Shown in pieces: positions 46,442 to 59,500 of a stretch of DNA of 64,000 bases. The notes beneath the pieces are model-generated. The model was not told the origin of the DNA and searched no databases. It saw only the letters and a list, made by a program, of their open reading frames with translations. Position 1 is the first letter of the stretch. Every line of letters starts with the position of its first letter. The position numbers and the translations under genes were made by a program. The DNA is from Ianthella basta (taxonomy: Eukaryota; Porifera; Demospongiae; Verongiida; Ianthellidae): positions 3,041,911 through 3,105,910 of the forward strand of contig OZ025875.1 in assembly GCA_964019415.1 (NCBI GenBank), given 5' to 3'.

Positions 46442-48130
46442 GTGAGTGAAAGCAGTGAGCTTTCACAAGGGAAAGTGTGGATGCAGAAATGCACACATCA
46501 TGTCATGTCATGTGCACTTGCCACCCCCCCCCCCCCCCCCCCCCCCCCATTTATTCTGCTGTCACATGTATCTTGCATCATTGATTTGATGCAAATTAAA
46601 AGCCGCAACATGCTCACAGAAGGGAGGGGTCTATGGTGTTGCTGCAGTGTAGACTCACAGTATTGTAGCTGATGTATATCAGAATGGTGCCTTAGATAAT
46701 GTTGACTGCAGCTCTGTTGCTTCACAGAAGGAAGAGGTTTACCATGTTGCCGCATTTCAGTCTCATATTGCATCTGATTTACATTCATATGATGTCATAG
46801 ATAGTGTTAGCAGCAGCGCTGTTGCATGGCAGATCGCAAGCACTCTCCCTTTGGCATGGTGCCGCATTTTGAAACATTAAGTAACCAGAATCCGGTATAC
46901 GCAGACCGTAAACGGACGAATAACAGCAAGGTCAATTATGAATCAGACACACATGTGCACTGCTTGTGATACAATAGAATGAAGGATGTGAGCTCTATTA
47001 AAATATATAATATAGAGTCTTAGAGTGCCCCCCCCCCCCCCCAGAAGGTCAGGCATGCTATGTCACGGCCGGACCGGTTTCTATCCTTGTGCTACGGCCC
47101 TGACAGATATAATTATGTAGCATGTTAGCGACAGCTTAGCCTGATGGTATGTTGTGTACAGTGGGAGGACCTCCTCAAACTAATTATACTATTTGCAGTG
47201 AAATGCACCATGAAGCTGAATTATTTAGTGATTAGTCTTGTTACAAGCTGTTCCAATATATGGTTAGCTGCATGCTATATTAGGCATATCTTCAAAGTAG
47301 TGTACCATATCAGCAGTGAAATGTACCGTGAAGTGACTATATCTCCTACAGATTGTTCCCATAATAGTATGTTGTGTACTGCATGATTGGAATGAACATC
47401 ACACTGCAAATGAGTGTCCTCACTGTGGCAAGTAATTCACACTAATAGTTTTGGATAATTTGGATGTGAACATCTCTGTATTTCAAACAGTGCACTGTTA
47501 AGAGCTATGTAGGAAAGCTGTGCACTGCTGTTTAGGTTACATCACTAGCTGAAGTATTCTAACAATTTATTTTCAGCTCAAAGGTAGAGCACCAGGCAGT
47601 ATATGCCACTAATAGCTGTACACCTCAACCTACAGCTGGGATGGGTTTGGCTGTATGCAAGGAGTTCCACCTGAGAAGCAACTCCTATAACTTTTGTGCT
47701 ATAATATATGCAAAATATTATGCTACATATTCAGAATCTGATTTGTACTACTACACAGTAGTCTTACAATGGGCAGTGCCACTCAAAACCCTGTTTAGCT
47801 TGAGAAGACCAGGTTAGCTGCTAGCAAGCAGAAGCTGGACAATCCCTTTGCGGACACTAGAATTGTGCTACATGTTAATCTATATGATGAGTTCCATGCA
47901 CCCTGAGAGTAAAAGACCCTCCCCCCCACTCTCAGAACTGCATGCAGGCCTGATACATTTGCAGATACATACTGATTGACCAAGAACAGATGGGTATGAA
48001 TGAACAATTTTTCATACAGGGCAATGTGATAACAATCATTTTCTAGATTTGTAGCTACATGGTCAGACACACAAACATATTCAACTATGGACTATAGCCT
48101 AGATTCACTATGTAGCTGCTAGATTTTAAA

Positions 48131-48734
48131 CTACCGTATATGTCCGTATAGAGGCCGGGGCTCGAATAGAAGCCGGGGGTCAGAGCAGGTAGGCTTTAAT
48201 AGTGGTCGGGTCTCGAATAGTGACCGGGTCTGGATTCGACGCACTGGGTCTGTCTTCGACCACTTAAGTGCAGGCTGGAGGTTCGAATCAATCGCAGCGT
48301 AATCCGTGGCGACTGATTGGAGTTCCACTGCACTCGCGGCAGCGATGTCCAGGAAGAAATCGTACTATTTCTCCCGGTTGAAGGCTGTGGAGTAAACGCA
48401 GAAGAGCAAAGAAGCCGCTGCGAGGAAGATGGGCGTCGCTGGGTTCCAGACCGAATTGTGAACGTGGCGACTTCCCACAACTCGTGCTTTCTAGACCGAG
48501 CTCAGCTGATCGGCGAGCTCAGCTGATTGGCGACCACTCGTTTGTTGTGATTCCGACAAATTTTATAATGGAAGCATGGCTAGGTATCTGTTCATTTTAG
48601 ACTAGGCATACGCTAAGCGCATAAGCCGCTCGGCAACTAGTTTTATTAATAGAAGCCGAGGTCAAATAGAGACCGGGTCAAAAATCTTATGAAAGAAATA
48701 GAGTACCGGGCCTTTATTCGGATATATACAGTAG
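48131..48734. mobile_element. 604-bp TIR element (pair 2 copy)
   Basis: Left end CTACCGTATATGTCCGTATA and inverted right end CTACTGTATATATCCGAATA. Same length and position as 11563-12166, so it was present before the pair duplication. Confidence 0.6.
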
Positions 48735-48755
48735 GAAAATTGGAAGCAACCTAAC

Positions 48756-48962
48756 CTGTATCCAAATTTTGAAGGTATGAATGGACCAACATCAAGGCTG
48801 AAGACCCTGCGGGCCTGTAGGTCATAATCAGTTTAACGTAACCATAGCTACCATCGTATCCCCATGCGTTAATGTCGCAGGGCGAGAACACGTTTCCGCT
48901 TCCACCCCAGGGAGCATTCGGCACAAAGCGCTCGAGGGGATGCTGCCGCAACACCTTCTTGC
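48756..48962 (-). other. Exon-like ORF fragment (pair 2 copy)
   Basis: Counterpart of 12188-12394, also open, with ERFVPNAPWGGSGNVFS and NAWGYDGSYGYVKLIM. Origin unknown. Confidence 0.3.
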
Positions 48963-49082
48963 CTGTCTTTTCAATGTATTAAACTGCCACCAGTGATGTA
49001 GTCTGTTTTGCTACACCGTCGTAAGCGTACGTAAGCGCCCAGAGGCTTCTGCGCCTCAGAGCGTTTACGGGACAGTCTATAA

Positions 49083-49374
49083 TCCAGGAGGAGCAGCGGC
49101 ACATGCTGAAGAAGAGAAGGCCAAGAAGTATGCTCACCTGGACAGCATGTATCTTTACCAGCCAGTTGCTCTGGAGACTTGTGGTGCCATTGGTCCAAAG
49201 TCCAGGGATTTTCTGAGGGAGCTTGGCCAGCGGCTCAAGATGGTTACTGGGGAAGCACGGTCATGTACCTTTCTACTGCAGAGAATCTCCATTGCCATTC
49301 AGGTCGGAAATGCAGCATCGGTGATTGCATCCCTCCCTGACAGTGCTAATGTTGACATCAGTTTTGATCTCTGA
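49083..49374 (+). pseudogene. LINE C-terminal fragment (pair 2)
   Basis: Matches 13504-13795 and is open to the stop at 49372-49374. Here the fragment directly follows the sequence equivalent to 12520, without the 980-base segment and the hairpin MITE. Confidence 0.7.
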
Positions 49375-49611
49375 CGATTCTGATTTAGCATTTTGCATGC
49401 ATGCTTATTTAGGGTGTACTGTACTTTTAGTACTATTTAGTGTTTAAGCACTGTGTGTCAGAATCTGTACATGTGGTATTATTATTGTGGTTAATCTATT
49501 ATTGTATTTTATTATAATGTAAAGCACTTACGTACACTCATACCATTATTACCTATTCATTGTACAGATAATAATAATAATAATAATAATAATTTTTTAG
49601 ACTACCAGTGA

Positions 49612-49662
49612 TGACGTCATATGCAATTATGACGTTCTGCATTCCTAAACGCTTATATATAC
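49612..49662 (+). promoter_or_regulatory. Candidate B2 promoter (CRE and TATA-like)
   Basis: TGACGTCA at 49612-49619 and TTATATATAC at about 49653-49662, followed by the same leader and signal-peptide exons as B1. Over about 330 bases from here I find one base difference from pair 1. Confidence 0.55.
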
Positions 49663-49793
49663 GCAACTGGTCTATTGCCTTCCATCGTGCGCAACAATCA
49701 GGATTGTGTGAACTCAAGTGCGTCCAGCGCATCTATTGGCAGCTACCGTACGTTCTTTGCTGGTGAGTAAAGGCGCTCTCTCCCGGATGTAGG

Positions 49794-49928
49794 ATGGGTC
49801 TCTTACTCCTCAATTACATTGCAGGTGAGCAAACAACTCTTTATTACCCTCACTGTTCGAATGTCCATTTCACGGGCTTCACTCCTTCTCCTCCACAGAA
49901 CTTCTCTGCTTCTTTCAAGTGGCAGTGG
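49794..49928 (+). CDS. B2 signal-peptide mini-exons
   Basis: Exons 49794-49824 and 49899-49928 are identical in coding sequence to those of B1 ([10 protein letters not shown] and LLCFFQVAV), with the same acceptor and donor sites and the same ATGTAG just before the start. Confidence 0.7.
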
Positions 49929-52900
49929 GTAAGCTAGGAGCACGCTGGCCACTACATATCGTAGAGTAACTTATCAGATTTGGGGCAGCGTCCTGGGTTT
50001 CGGCGACTACTTGGGCTTTGGACTTCAAACTAAACCAAATTACGTAGCTCTCATTTAGCCTAATTGGCGTGTGCATAGCAGCACGACCGCCGGGCTCAGT
50101 GGCGTAGCACCACAATTTACAGTGGTCCGGCCAGTCACCAATATTTTGGTAGCCTAATCAATATAACTATATAGCTAATATCATTGATTTCAAAGCGGAT
50201 GATTGCTTCCCCGAGGAAATGGCACATCACACCCCCGTCTATGTGATTAAAAATCGTGAGTCGAACAGCGTAGCGAGTGAATTTTTTACCCTTACCGTTG
50301 TATCGAGCTAACGCAACGGCCGAATGACGTCATATGATGTAATGCAACCGCATCGGTTAGCGCGCATGATAGCTGATTGAAGCGATACATTGCTAAAGCG
50401 TTTTCCTTTTAGTTAGAACCTTTAATCAAGTAAATTTACAAATCTACTTCTTGGTTTATGGTTAGACCCTCCCCCAAGTCTGGAAGTGTGTGCAAATTGG
50501 CCAGCTTTGATTTTTAGAAAATCTGTTCCTTGAGCAAAAAGTCGGTCCGGGTGCTACGCCTATGGCGGCTGTGTTACCCCCTGGGTGGTACAGGGTTGAG
50601 CATATACATTAACGGCTATTAATTTTAACAGGTACTAATTTCTGCAAAAATACTGAGTAGTTAAAAATTGATAGAAATTGTGATACACATGTTTTCTGCA
50701 GGCAAAATCTCTAATATATAGCTGACTGTGTGTCCGCCGTGCACGCACGTGTTTCTTGCGCCATAGGTGTCAAATTCACTATGGTTGCTGAAGGCACCGG
50801 GGGTCAGGATTTAGCAGAGTTGACATCACCAGTCCGTGGTTTGCAGAGAGTTATCTTTCGAGTTTCGCTTTCCTTGTCGGTCGACAGCCATTTTCTAATC
50901 ATCGCTCCCATTGCATATTGACTTCCGTTTTTACCTGAGTCAATGTTGTCCCGTGGTCAAATTTAAACAGAATCATCACACCACCTATTACTTTATTTAG
51001 CGTAAGACTAGCTGTAGCAGTAACATGGCTGCTGGGGGCATCAGGGGACAGGTAGGATGTGTAGACGTTGAGTGCCATAGAAAAGAAGCTTGCAAAATGC
51101 CGGCTTCTCTGCTATGACTTATATGTTTCTGTGTAACAACTGGAGGTGACTTATGTGTGTGTATTCCTGCAGTGGCTCAAAACAATCTTCATGATCCTAC
51201 TGAGATTCCAGTGAACATCACCTTAGATATGACAATCGGCAATCCACTCAACTCAACTTCGGCCTTCATCCGATGAAATGAACCACCTACATGTGGTCGC
51301 TGCCAGAATTGTAGCTACTTCATAACTCTTGATGGTGGGGCAACAATGAGGAAGAACACTGGAAAAGCTAGTAGCCCCACTCATGTGCTGAGTGGACTAA
51401 AGCCATTTACAATGTACTCCATTCAAGCAAGGGCAAAATGTCCACGTGGTGGCAGAACTCCCTTTTCCATACCCTTCAACTTCACAACAGAGAGAGCAGG
51501 TGAACAATGACATACAAGCACTCAAACATGTATGCATACACAGCCTACCCATACCTCGGACAACATTACCACCAAATATTTTCACTGCATGTGCAAGTAA
51601 CACTATGCAGTTTGAAGAACAATAAGGATCTGTATCTGACCTGAGTAATTGCATGGTACTCTGTTCCACTGCTCACAGCTCCTTCCTCGCCCAGAAACTT
51701 AACTGCTACTGCAGTGGGAAGTGACATGGTTGTACTGAGGTGGATTGAGCCAGAATGTGTCAATGATGACAACATTACAGGATATCAGGTCATCAGAAAT
51801 GGATTAGTAATTGAGGACAGCATCATCTCTAGCACAGATGGCGCGTTCTTTGTCTACAATGCAATCTCCCTCACTCCTGCCACTGTGTACACCTTCCAAG
51901 TGGCTGCCATCAACTCAGTGGGTGCAAGCACACCTGCAGCAGATAATGCAACTACAGATGACGGAAGTGAGCCTGTATAAGTACAAGCATGTCCTGTGGT
52001 CAGCTAGACTGTATCAATTCAATTCAATCAATTCATTATTAGAGTCCACCATGTCAATAGGTACTAGGACACATCATGGTCCAATGTAGCACTGCACGCA
52101 TCATGCACCATGGAAGATGCAGAGATCTGGGGTCAATGGTAATAAAGGGTGTGACAGATTGCTTGATAGCATGTATAATATAAGCATTAATAGAACCTAG
52201 CTGTCCACATAGAGCCAATAATAGACAGTACACGATAGTTCTTACAGGCCAGTGACAATACAAGGGCTGCTCTCTCTCCAATGCTCTTTGCTGGAAAGTC
52301 CTTCTTTGATCCCTCCATGGCTTCCAGGAGAAGCTGCCTGAGATGGTCCCATGCAGAGCACTGCAAAAGCCGATGGAATACATCCTCCACCTCCCCACTG
52401 TCACATTCCTTGCATACCCTCTCTTCTCTCTTCATCCCATGCCACCTTCCCACTTCAATCTGTAAAGCAGCCGTTCCACCCCTCAACTTCAACATCATCC
52501 TCCTTTCAGCTTTTGACTTTACCAACGCACAACTCAACTCAACCTCGCACTCCCCATCAACTTCGTCGTGGACAACTTTAGCTCCAAGCAGCCCCACAGC
52601 TTCACTCGGTCCACCGTGTCATAAGCTTTTGTAAAGTCAATGAACACCACCAGCATACCTTTAGCTGCCTTTGCCATCTCAATTTGTCCCAACAACACCA
52701 ACGTCAATACCTGGTCCTGCATCCCCTTTGTTTGCAAAACTCACCTTGCATATACCATGCACGGGCAAATGACACTGCTAGTGTCAGATGCTCTTAACAT
52801 TATGTCTTGCTATATTCATGAACATTTCTCTAGCTAATATTGAATAGTTTCTGACTGTGAATATGGTAAGTAGACTAGAGCTAACATCTCACTTGTGCAC

Positions 52901-55900
52901 CTAATCTTTACCAATTACTGAGGCAGCTTATAGTCCCATCCTTGTAGACAATTAGTTCGTGAGCAATGCTGTAGCACATTAATCAACAGCTGAATGCATG
53001 CAGGATGTTTCAGCCATGAAGGCCTTCGTCTGCTGCGTGTACTGCTACAGCATTGCCCACTAAGTAGTCGTCTACATTGAACAACGTAGCAATGAGGCTC
53101 TTCTCCAACAGCCTCATTCTTTATCCTTCATGCCAAACTTAGAATATATAGGAAAGAATTACATAATTATTATAAAATTGCATTAAGCAAACTTTGAAAA
53201 GAAACCAAAAGTTTGTATGACGTTAAAATATAAACATTCAGTAATTATTGGTGTTATTAGTTCTGTACAGATTCATTCAAATGTATCCCAGCCAGTTGAT
53301 GTCACTGACACCATCATAACCCTGAATTGGACTGCACCTGCTGTACCCAATGGTGTTGTCACTGGTTACCTCATTACTGCCACCAATGGAGTCACAGGGG
53401 AGGTATTCACTGCCAATACAACAGACACTGAGCTTGAGGTGGCAGGTCTCACCCCCTACACCAACTATACATTCAAAGTAGCATCTGTCCATGGTGCCAA
53501 AGTGGGCGATGATTCAAACCCTGTCACAGTGCAGACAGCAGAAGGAAGTGTGTACCTGTCACTACATATTTACATGTATATAACATGCAAGTAGTATATT
53601 CACTCACACCACTTATGACCCTCCATGTACATCTACTACAGTGTCATCTGCACTGTAGAAGAGAAGCTTGCCGATAGTGGGCTTTTCTGCTAGTACACAA
53701 AAACTCGATATTGCTAAAATTAGTACCCACCAAGTCCTGGACTCCAGAGTACTTTCAGATTCAAATTGCTTTTTGCCTGGATGAGAGTTGTACTGCACTT
53801 TGAATAATAGACATCACTGATCTTGACTCAGGGTGCCATGCTATTCTGTGGAAGTCATAATGTATGCACTGGTTTGTCACTTAGATGCATGCAGGAAGTG
53901 GCAAGCATTTCAATTGGAAAGAAATTATAATTATAATCTTAACATTACATTATATATTGCTTTTTACCTTGTACAGCAACGCCTCTATGTATATATGTAA
54001 TTCTTTTATACTGCTGGTCATGTCTATATATCGATATATATATTATATCCATGCAGCTCCCTCAGCCCCCCTCAACTTGACCTTCTCCCCCGGGGATGTC
54101 CTCAATGACAGTATCACATTTACCTGGCTTCCCCCTGAAGAACCCAATGGTGTTGTTCAGTTCTATCAGCTTAAGCAGTCATCTTCTGCTGGGGTCATCT
54201 ATGTGAACACAACATACAACACCACAATAGTGCTGTCTAACCTAGTCCCTGGTACCCAGTACAATTTCTCAGTGAGGGCCTTCACTGTGGCCTTTGGACC
54301 ATTCAGTGATCAGATCACCATATACACTGCTGATGGTGAGGATTATATGAGCTTTCACTACTGTCATAAAATAACACTGATGTGAAGAGAATGACAATTT
54401 ATTCTTCTGTACATGTCTTCCTCAGAAGACAATGATAGTGGAGCCACAGCAATATTTTTGCCAGTGGCTCCATAGCTTGCTTACTGTACTTTAACTACCT
54501 CCTTTTCAGCCTACTCCCCAGATGTGAAATCAGTAGCTGACATACCTAGTCTTACTGCCACTTAACTGTCAACCTGTGTGTCTCTCTCCCATTGCTCAGC
54601 CTTCCACATTGCACACAGCCCAGCGTGCATAAGATGAATGTTACTGAATTAGCATGTACTGTGTTCAACTTGGAATTAATGTACTGTACACATTTGTAGT
54701 GAAATTTGCTGTCTCTGTTTCTTTCTCCTCCAGGTCCTCCTGACAGACCTGTGATAATGCATTTGCAGGCTAACACTACATCTATCTACTTCTCATGGGA
54801 GGAGCCGTCAGACAACAATGCTCCTATTCTGATGTACCACATCACGTTGCAAGTGGTGGATGATGAAAGAAGAAATACATCACTGGTGTTCAGAACAAAT
54901 ACTACTGAACTGTATGTGGATGGTCTAACCCCATTCACTGAGTACTCTGTGCAAGTGGTGGCTGTGAACAGTATTGGGTCAAGTGCACCAAGTGTGCCCA
55001 TGACAGTGATGACTGCAGAAGGAAGTGAGTGTGTGTGTCTGTTTGTGCACACATGTAGTATTCATGACTTGCTGCTATGTGCAAGGATACTATGTCATTA
55101 TAAGATTATACCTGAACTTCTCTCCTAATTTGATGCTAGTCCCACCTTCACCAGTGGATCTCATGGCAATGGACGACACGAGGGAGTCACGAAGATTTAC
55201 CATAACATGGGCAGAACCATTGATGACTAATGGAAACGTATCATCTTATGATATACAGTACAGAGGAATCAGCAGTGTGAACACAGTTTTAAGCAACTTC
55301 TCCCAGGTCCAGATGTTTTCAGTTGCTAGCACCATGGCACTACTGCAGGACTTGGTTCCCTTCTCAGTCTACAACATTTCAGTCAGGGCCTCCACTGGAG
55401 CTGGACCTGGTCCTTTCAGTGCAGAGATATCTGTTAGAACTTTAGAAGATGGTGAGTGCTCAGTATGTACATGTGCAAGTACATAGTTGTGGGCAAGTGA
55501 ATGTGCATGGGTTGATATAATAATTATGTATGTATGTACTATGTATGTATGTATGTATGTATGTATGTATGTATGTATGTTTATTTTCCCATATAATGTA
55601 TCATGTATACTGCATGCATAAGTTACCAGTTGCACATGCGCAGTTTCTGATCGGTCTTGTTGTTTTTTATTCTACCACATTATTCAGTTCCTTCTGCTCC
55701 AACTGAATTGCGGGTGAAAGATGTTAGCTCCAGAGGGTTCACTCTTCAGTGGAACCCTCCCAGCACTCCAAATGGAATCATTGACTTTTACCAAGTGGAA
55801 CTGTTTACAGACAACAACCTAGACCTGCCTACATTGAGCCCCATCAATGTTATCAGTACATCATACACCTTCACCGGCCTGGCACTTTTCACTGGGTATT

Positions 55901-56495
55901 CAGTCCAAGTGTGTGCCTACACCATTGGATGTGGCGACATTGCTACCTTGAATGTTACAACATTGGGAGGTGAGATATGTAGGGCAACATAGCTCGAGCT
56001 AAGACAGAGAACACGGCACTGGTCTGCTTTCCATGCATGCACTGGTGTCAATACGATAGCCAGAGTAGGCCAATCTGTCTCATGTGTGCATTCTATGGAT
56101 TCAGTCTCTATAACTCCATATTATCTAATTTCTGCAGTACCTCCTCAGGTAGCCCCCTTCGACGGTGTGAGCAAAAGGCCAATCCGAATGGGAGACCAAG
56201 TAACCGTTTCCGTTGTCATTGCCAATGAGCCAGTTCCACCTGTCACAAGGGAGGCTATCCAGTGGGTGTTCATGGGAAGTGGAGGTGCTGTCAACCTCTC
56301 CTGCACTAGTACCCTCAAGTATACCTTCTCTGATGACTGCCTCAACCTCACTGTGAACAACACAGAGGCTAGTGATGCTGGCCTGTATCAGATAACAATC
56401 ACAACTGAAGCTGGAGTAGGTATGAGTGCAGTTGGGCTATCAGTCAGTGGAGGTGAGTGAAAAAAAACAATAATTGATGTTCGCTTATGCGTGTG

Positions 56496-56583
<88 letters not shown>

Positions 56584-59500
56584 CGTGTGTGTGTGTGTAT
56601 TATTACCACAGCTCAGTGCCTTTAGTAACACACTATCATAATTAATGCTATTTGTACTGCAGTTCCACCTGAGCTAGTGAACTCTCTGATGAATGCCACC
56701 TTGGCCCAGGGATACTCTCACATGTTCATTTGTGCAGCAGTGTCTGATCCTCGTCCTGTGTTTGTCCTCCGCTTCAATGGGGAAAGAATAACGCTGAACA
56801 GCTCAAAGTATACCTTGGTCACCAACAGCACTCATGGCACTCTGACTGTGTTCAACCTACAAGGCAGTGATGAAGGGACCTACACTTGTTCTGCTTCCAA
56901 CAGATATGGAAGTGTGAGCACTGCAGCTGTACTAACAGTGCAAGGTGTGTTTGGGTCAGGATTTGAAGATTGGATTTGTATTGCATTTTGGTAGTATATG
57001 CATTGTGTGAGTGATGTCGTGATATGTCTGCAATGTATTATCATATGCTTGCAATCCTGGCCACCTTCTATATTCTAATGCCTTCTGATGTTCTACACTT
57101 TGTTTCTCAGTTCCCCCCACTATTGTCTTCTCCCCTTCTGCTGTCCGTGATGTTGTGAGGGAAGAAGCCTTGGTTGCTTCTTGTCGAGCTAATGCTGATC
57201 CACCACCAATGATTCTGTGGTTCAGAGGTGACCAGATGCTTAATGATGGAGACCAATCTTCAGGAAACATATCAATATCACAAAATATTGAAGGCATGAC
57301 TCTCAGCAGCCAGCTCACTATTACTGGGATCACATCTGAAGAGGAAGGAGTGTACTCTTGTGTAGCCATCAACAGTCTGGGGAATGATTCTAGGTCATTT
57401 CAAGTCAATACAATTGGTGAGTCGGCTATACCAAATTTCTGTCAATACAGACTGTCAACTGTTTCCTGCCCTAGCATTGGCTCTGATGCTACATTACTAT
57501 TCTCTGTATGCAGTGAGACCAAACATTATCAGTATTAATCAAACTGTTGGTGGTGTAGAAAGACCAGCTCTGTTCCATCAAGGGATGTTGTCATTGATTG
57601 AGTTCACTCCCCAGCTTGAGCTGACATGCGAAGCTTATGGCGATCCTCCATCTGACATCATCTGGCTGAATAATGGCATTGCTCTGCAGAACATTCCAGG
57701 TAGAAGGACCATCACAGTTGAAGATGGAGGATCACTTGGTGAACTGGGTACCATCACCCGGTCCACTCTGAGCCTCTCAGAAGTGCAGCTATCTGATGCA
57801 GGAGAGTACACTTGTAGAGCAATCAGTGGCAATGTCTCCCCCATCCCTGGTACCACAGCATGGACATTCACATTAGAAGTCACCGGTGAGTATTTAACAT
57901 TGGTGGTCAAATGTACTTCATTTTGAAGCTTGCTGTACTTTGTGTGGTTCCTTCCAACTAATCACACTGTGCTTATATCACCATTTGTGTTGTATTCCTT
58001 TCAGAAACAAATGAATGTGACCCCAACCCTTGTCTGAACAATGGCAAGTGTATAGATGGAGTACAAAACTACACATGCAATTGTATATCTTTTCTTGAGG
58101 ATGGTGTTAGGAGTTTCTACACAGGAAGGAACTGTGCTGAAAGTGAGGAACTAGGTTACCTGGCATGAGTTGTTAGATATTATATTATACTACTTCATTT
58201 ATATCATCCACAGAGGTTGACAATCGACTAGCCCCCTCTCTTACCAACACTCCCATAAGTATGACGGTGGATCTCAATGACAAGGTAGTCCTGAGCTGCT
58301 CTACTACTGGCAAACCCACCCCAAACATTCAGTGGTACAAGGATGGATTTGAAATTAAGCGCCCTCAAGCCTTTGGAAATGAGTTTGTGATCGCAGAAAT
58401 AACCCCCAAAGAACGAGGATTCTATCAATGTGTAGCCTTCAGCAGCTTTGGTCCACCAGCAAGATCTGATGAAGTATTAATATTAATCAAAGGTAGGAAT
58501 CTTATAATTGTCAACTGAGACTGAAACTGACTGACAGTGTGTGTCAATGTATCATTGTGCAGGCATTGTTCAGTTTCGCATTCAAATTGACTTTGGGAGT
58601 ATGAGCGAACCAGAAGCCACTTCCAATGCTGACATTATAGAGACTGTGAGTGACTTTAACACACTGGTACATACTAGGTAAGCACTGGATGAAAGTAGTA
58701 TGTGCTCTTCCCTGTTATTAGCTGCGGTTGCAAACAGTGAGCCAACCTCTAGCAGTAGAAAGAGACTATACAGCCACTGTGTACTCAGTGGAACCTGCTG
58801 GGGACAACACCACTGACATTGTGATCACCGTGGCAACAAACAGCTCTGAACCTCCAATGATACTTGCTGATCAGCTGACACAGCCTCTTGAACAAATACT
58901 GAAAGAAGTTACAGACATCAACGAGCAAATCTCATTTACTGTAGAGACCACTGAGAGATATGGTATGCATTTGTCTAACTGATGTGGGAACCAGTTTGCA
59001 TGACACTGCAGTGTACTGTACAGTGAATGTAGTGCATCGTGTGTATGTGATTAAGTGTCAGTAACTGTTTCTTTACATTGAATGGCATTGTGATAAACAT
59101 TCATTCATTGCCTAAATCACCTCCTTTTCCTTTATCAAGATGGCTGTCCTGAACTGCCTGACTCACCCTGTGGTAATGTTGGTCCAGTGACTTGGCCTCA
59201 GACTGAGATAGGCCAGGTAGCCTCAGTCCAATGCCGGTGTGGGTCAGATGACCCACTGATCCAGCAACTAAGAGGCTTTCGAAAGTGTGGTGGGAGGTAT
59301 GAAACTGGTGCAGTGTGGGAGGAACCACAGTGTGAGAGCTGCCAGTTCAGCGAGACGAGAACACAGCTTTGTGCACTTGCTGAGGTTGGTTGATTCAGTG
59401 AGAGGTTGTGGTTATGAGTGGAATGAGGGAAATATCAGATATCTTATGTATATATGTTACTGAGTATACTATTGCATACATTATTCTGCTACTTTTTAGA

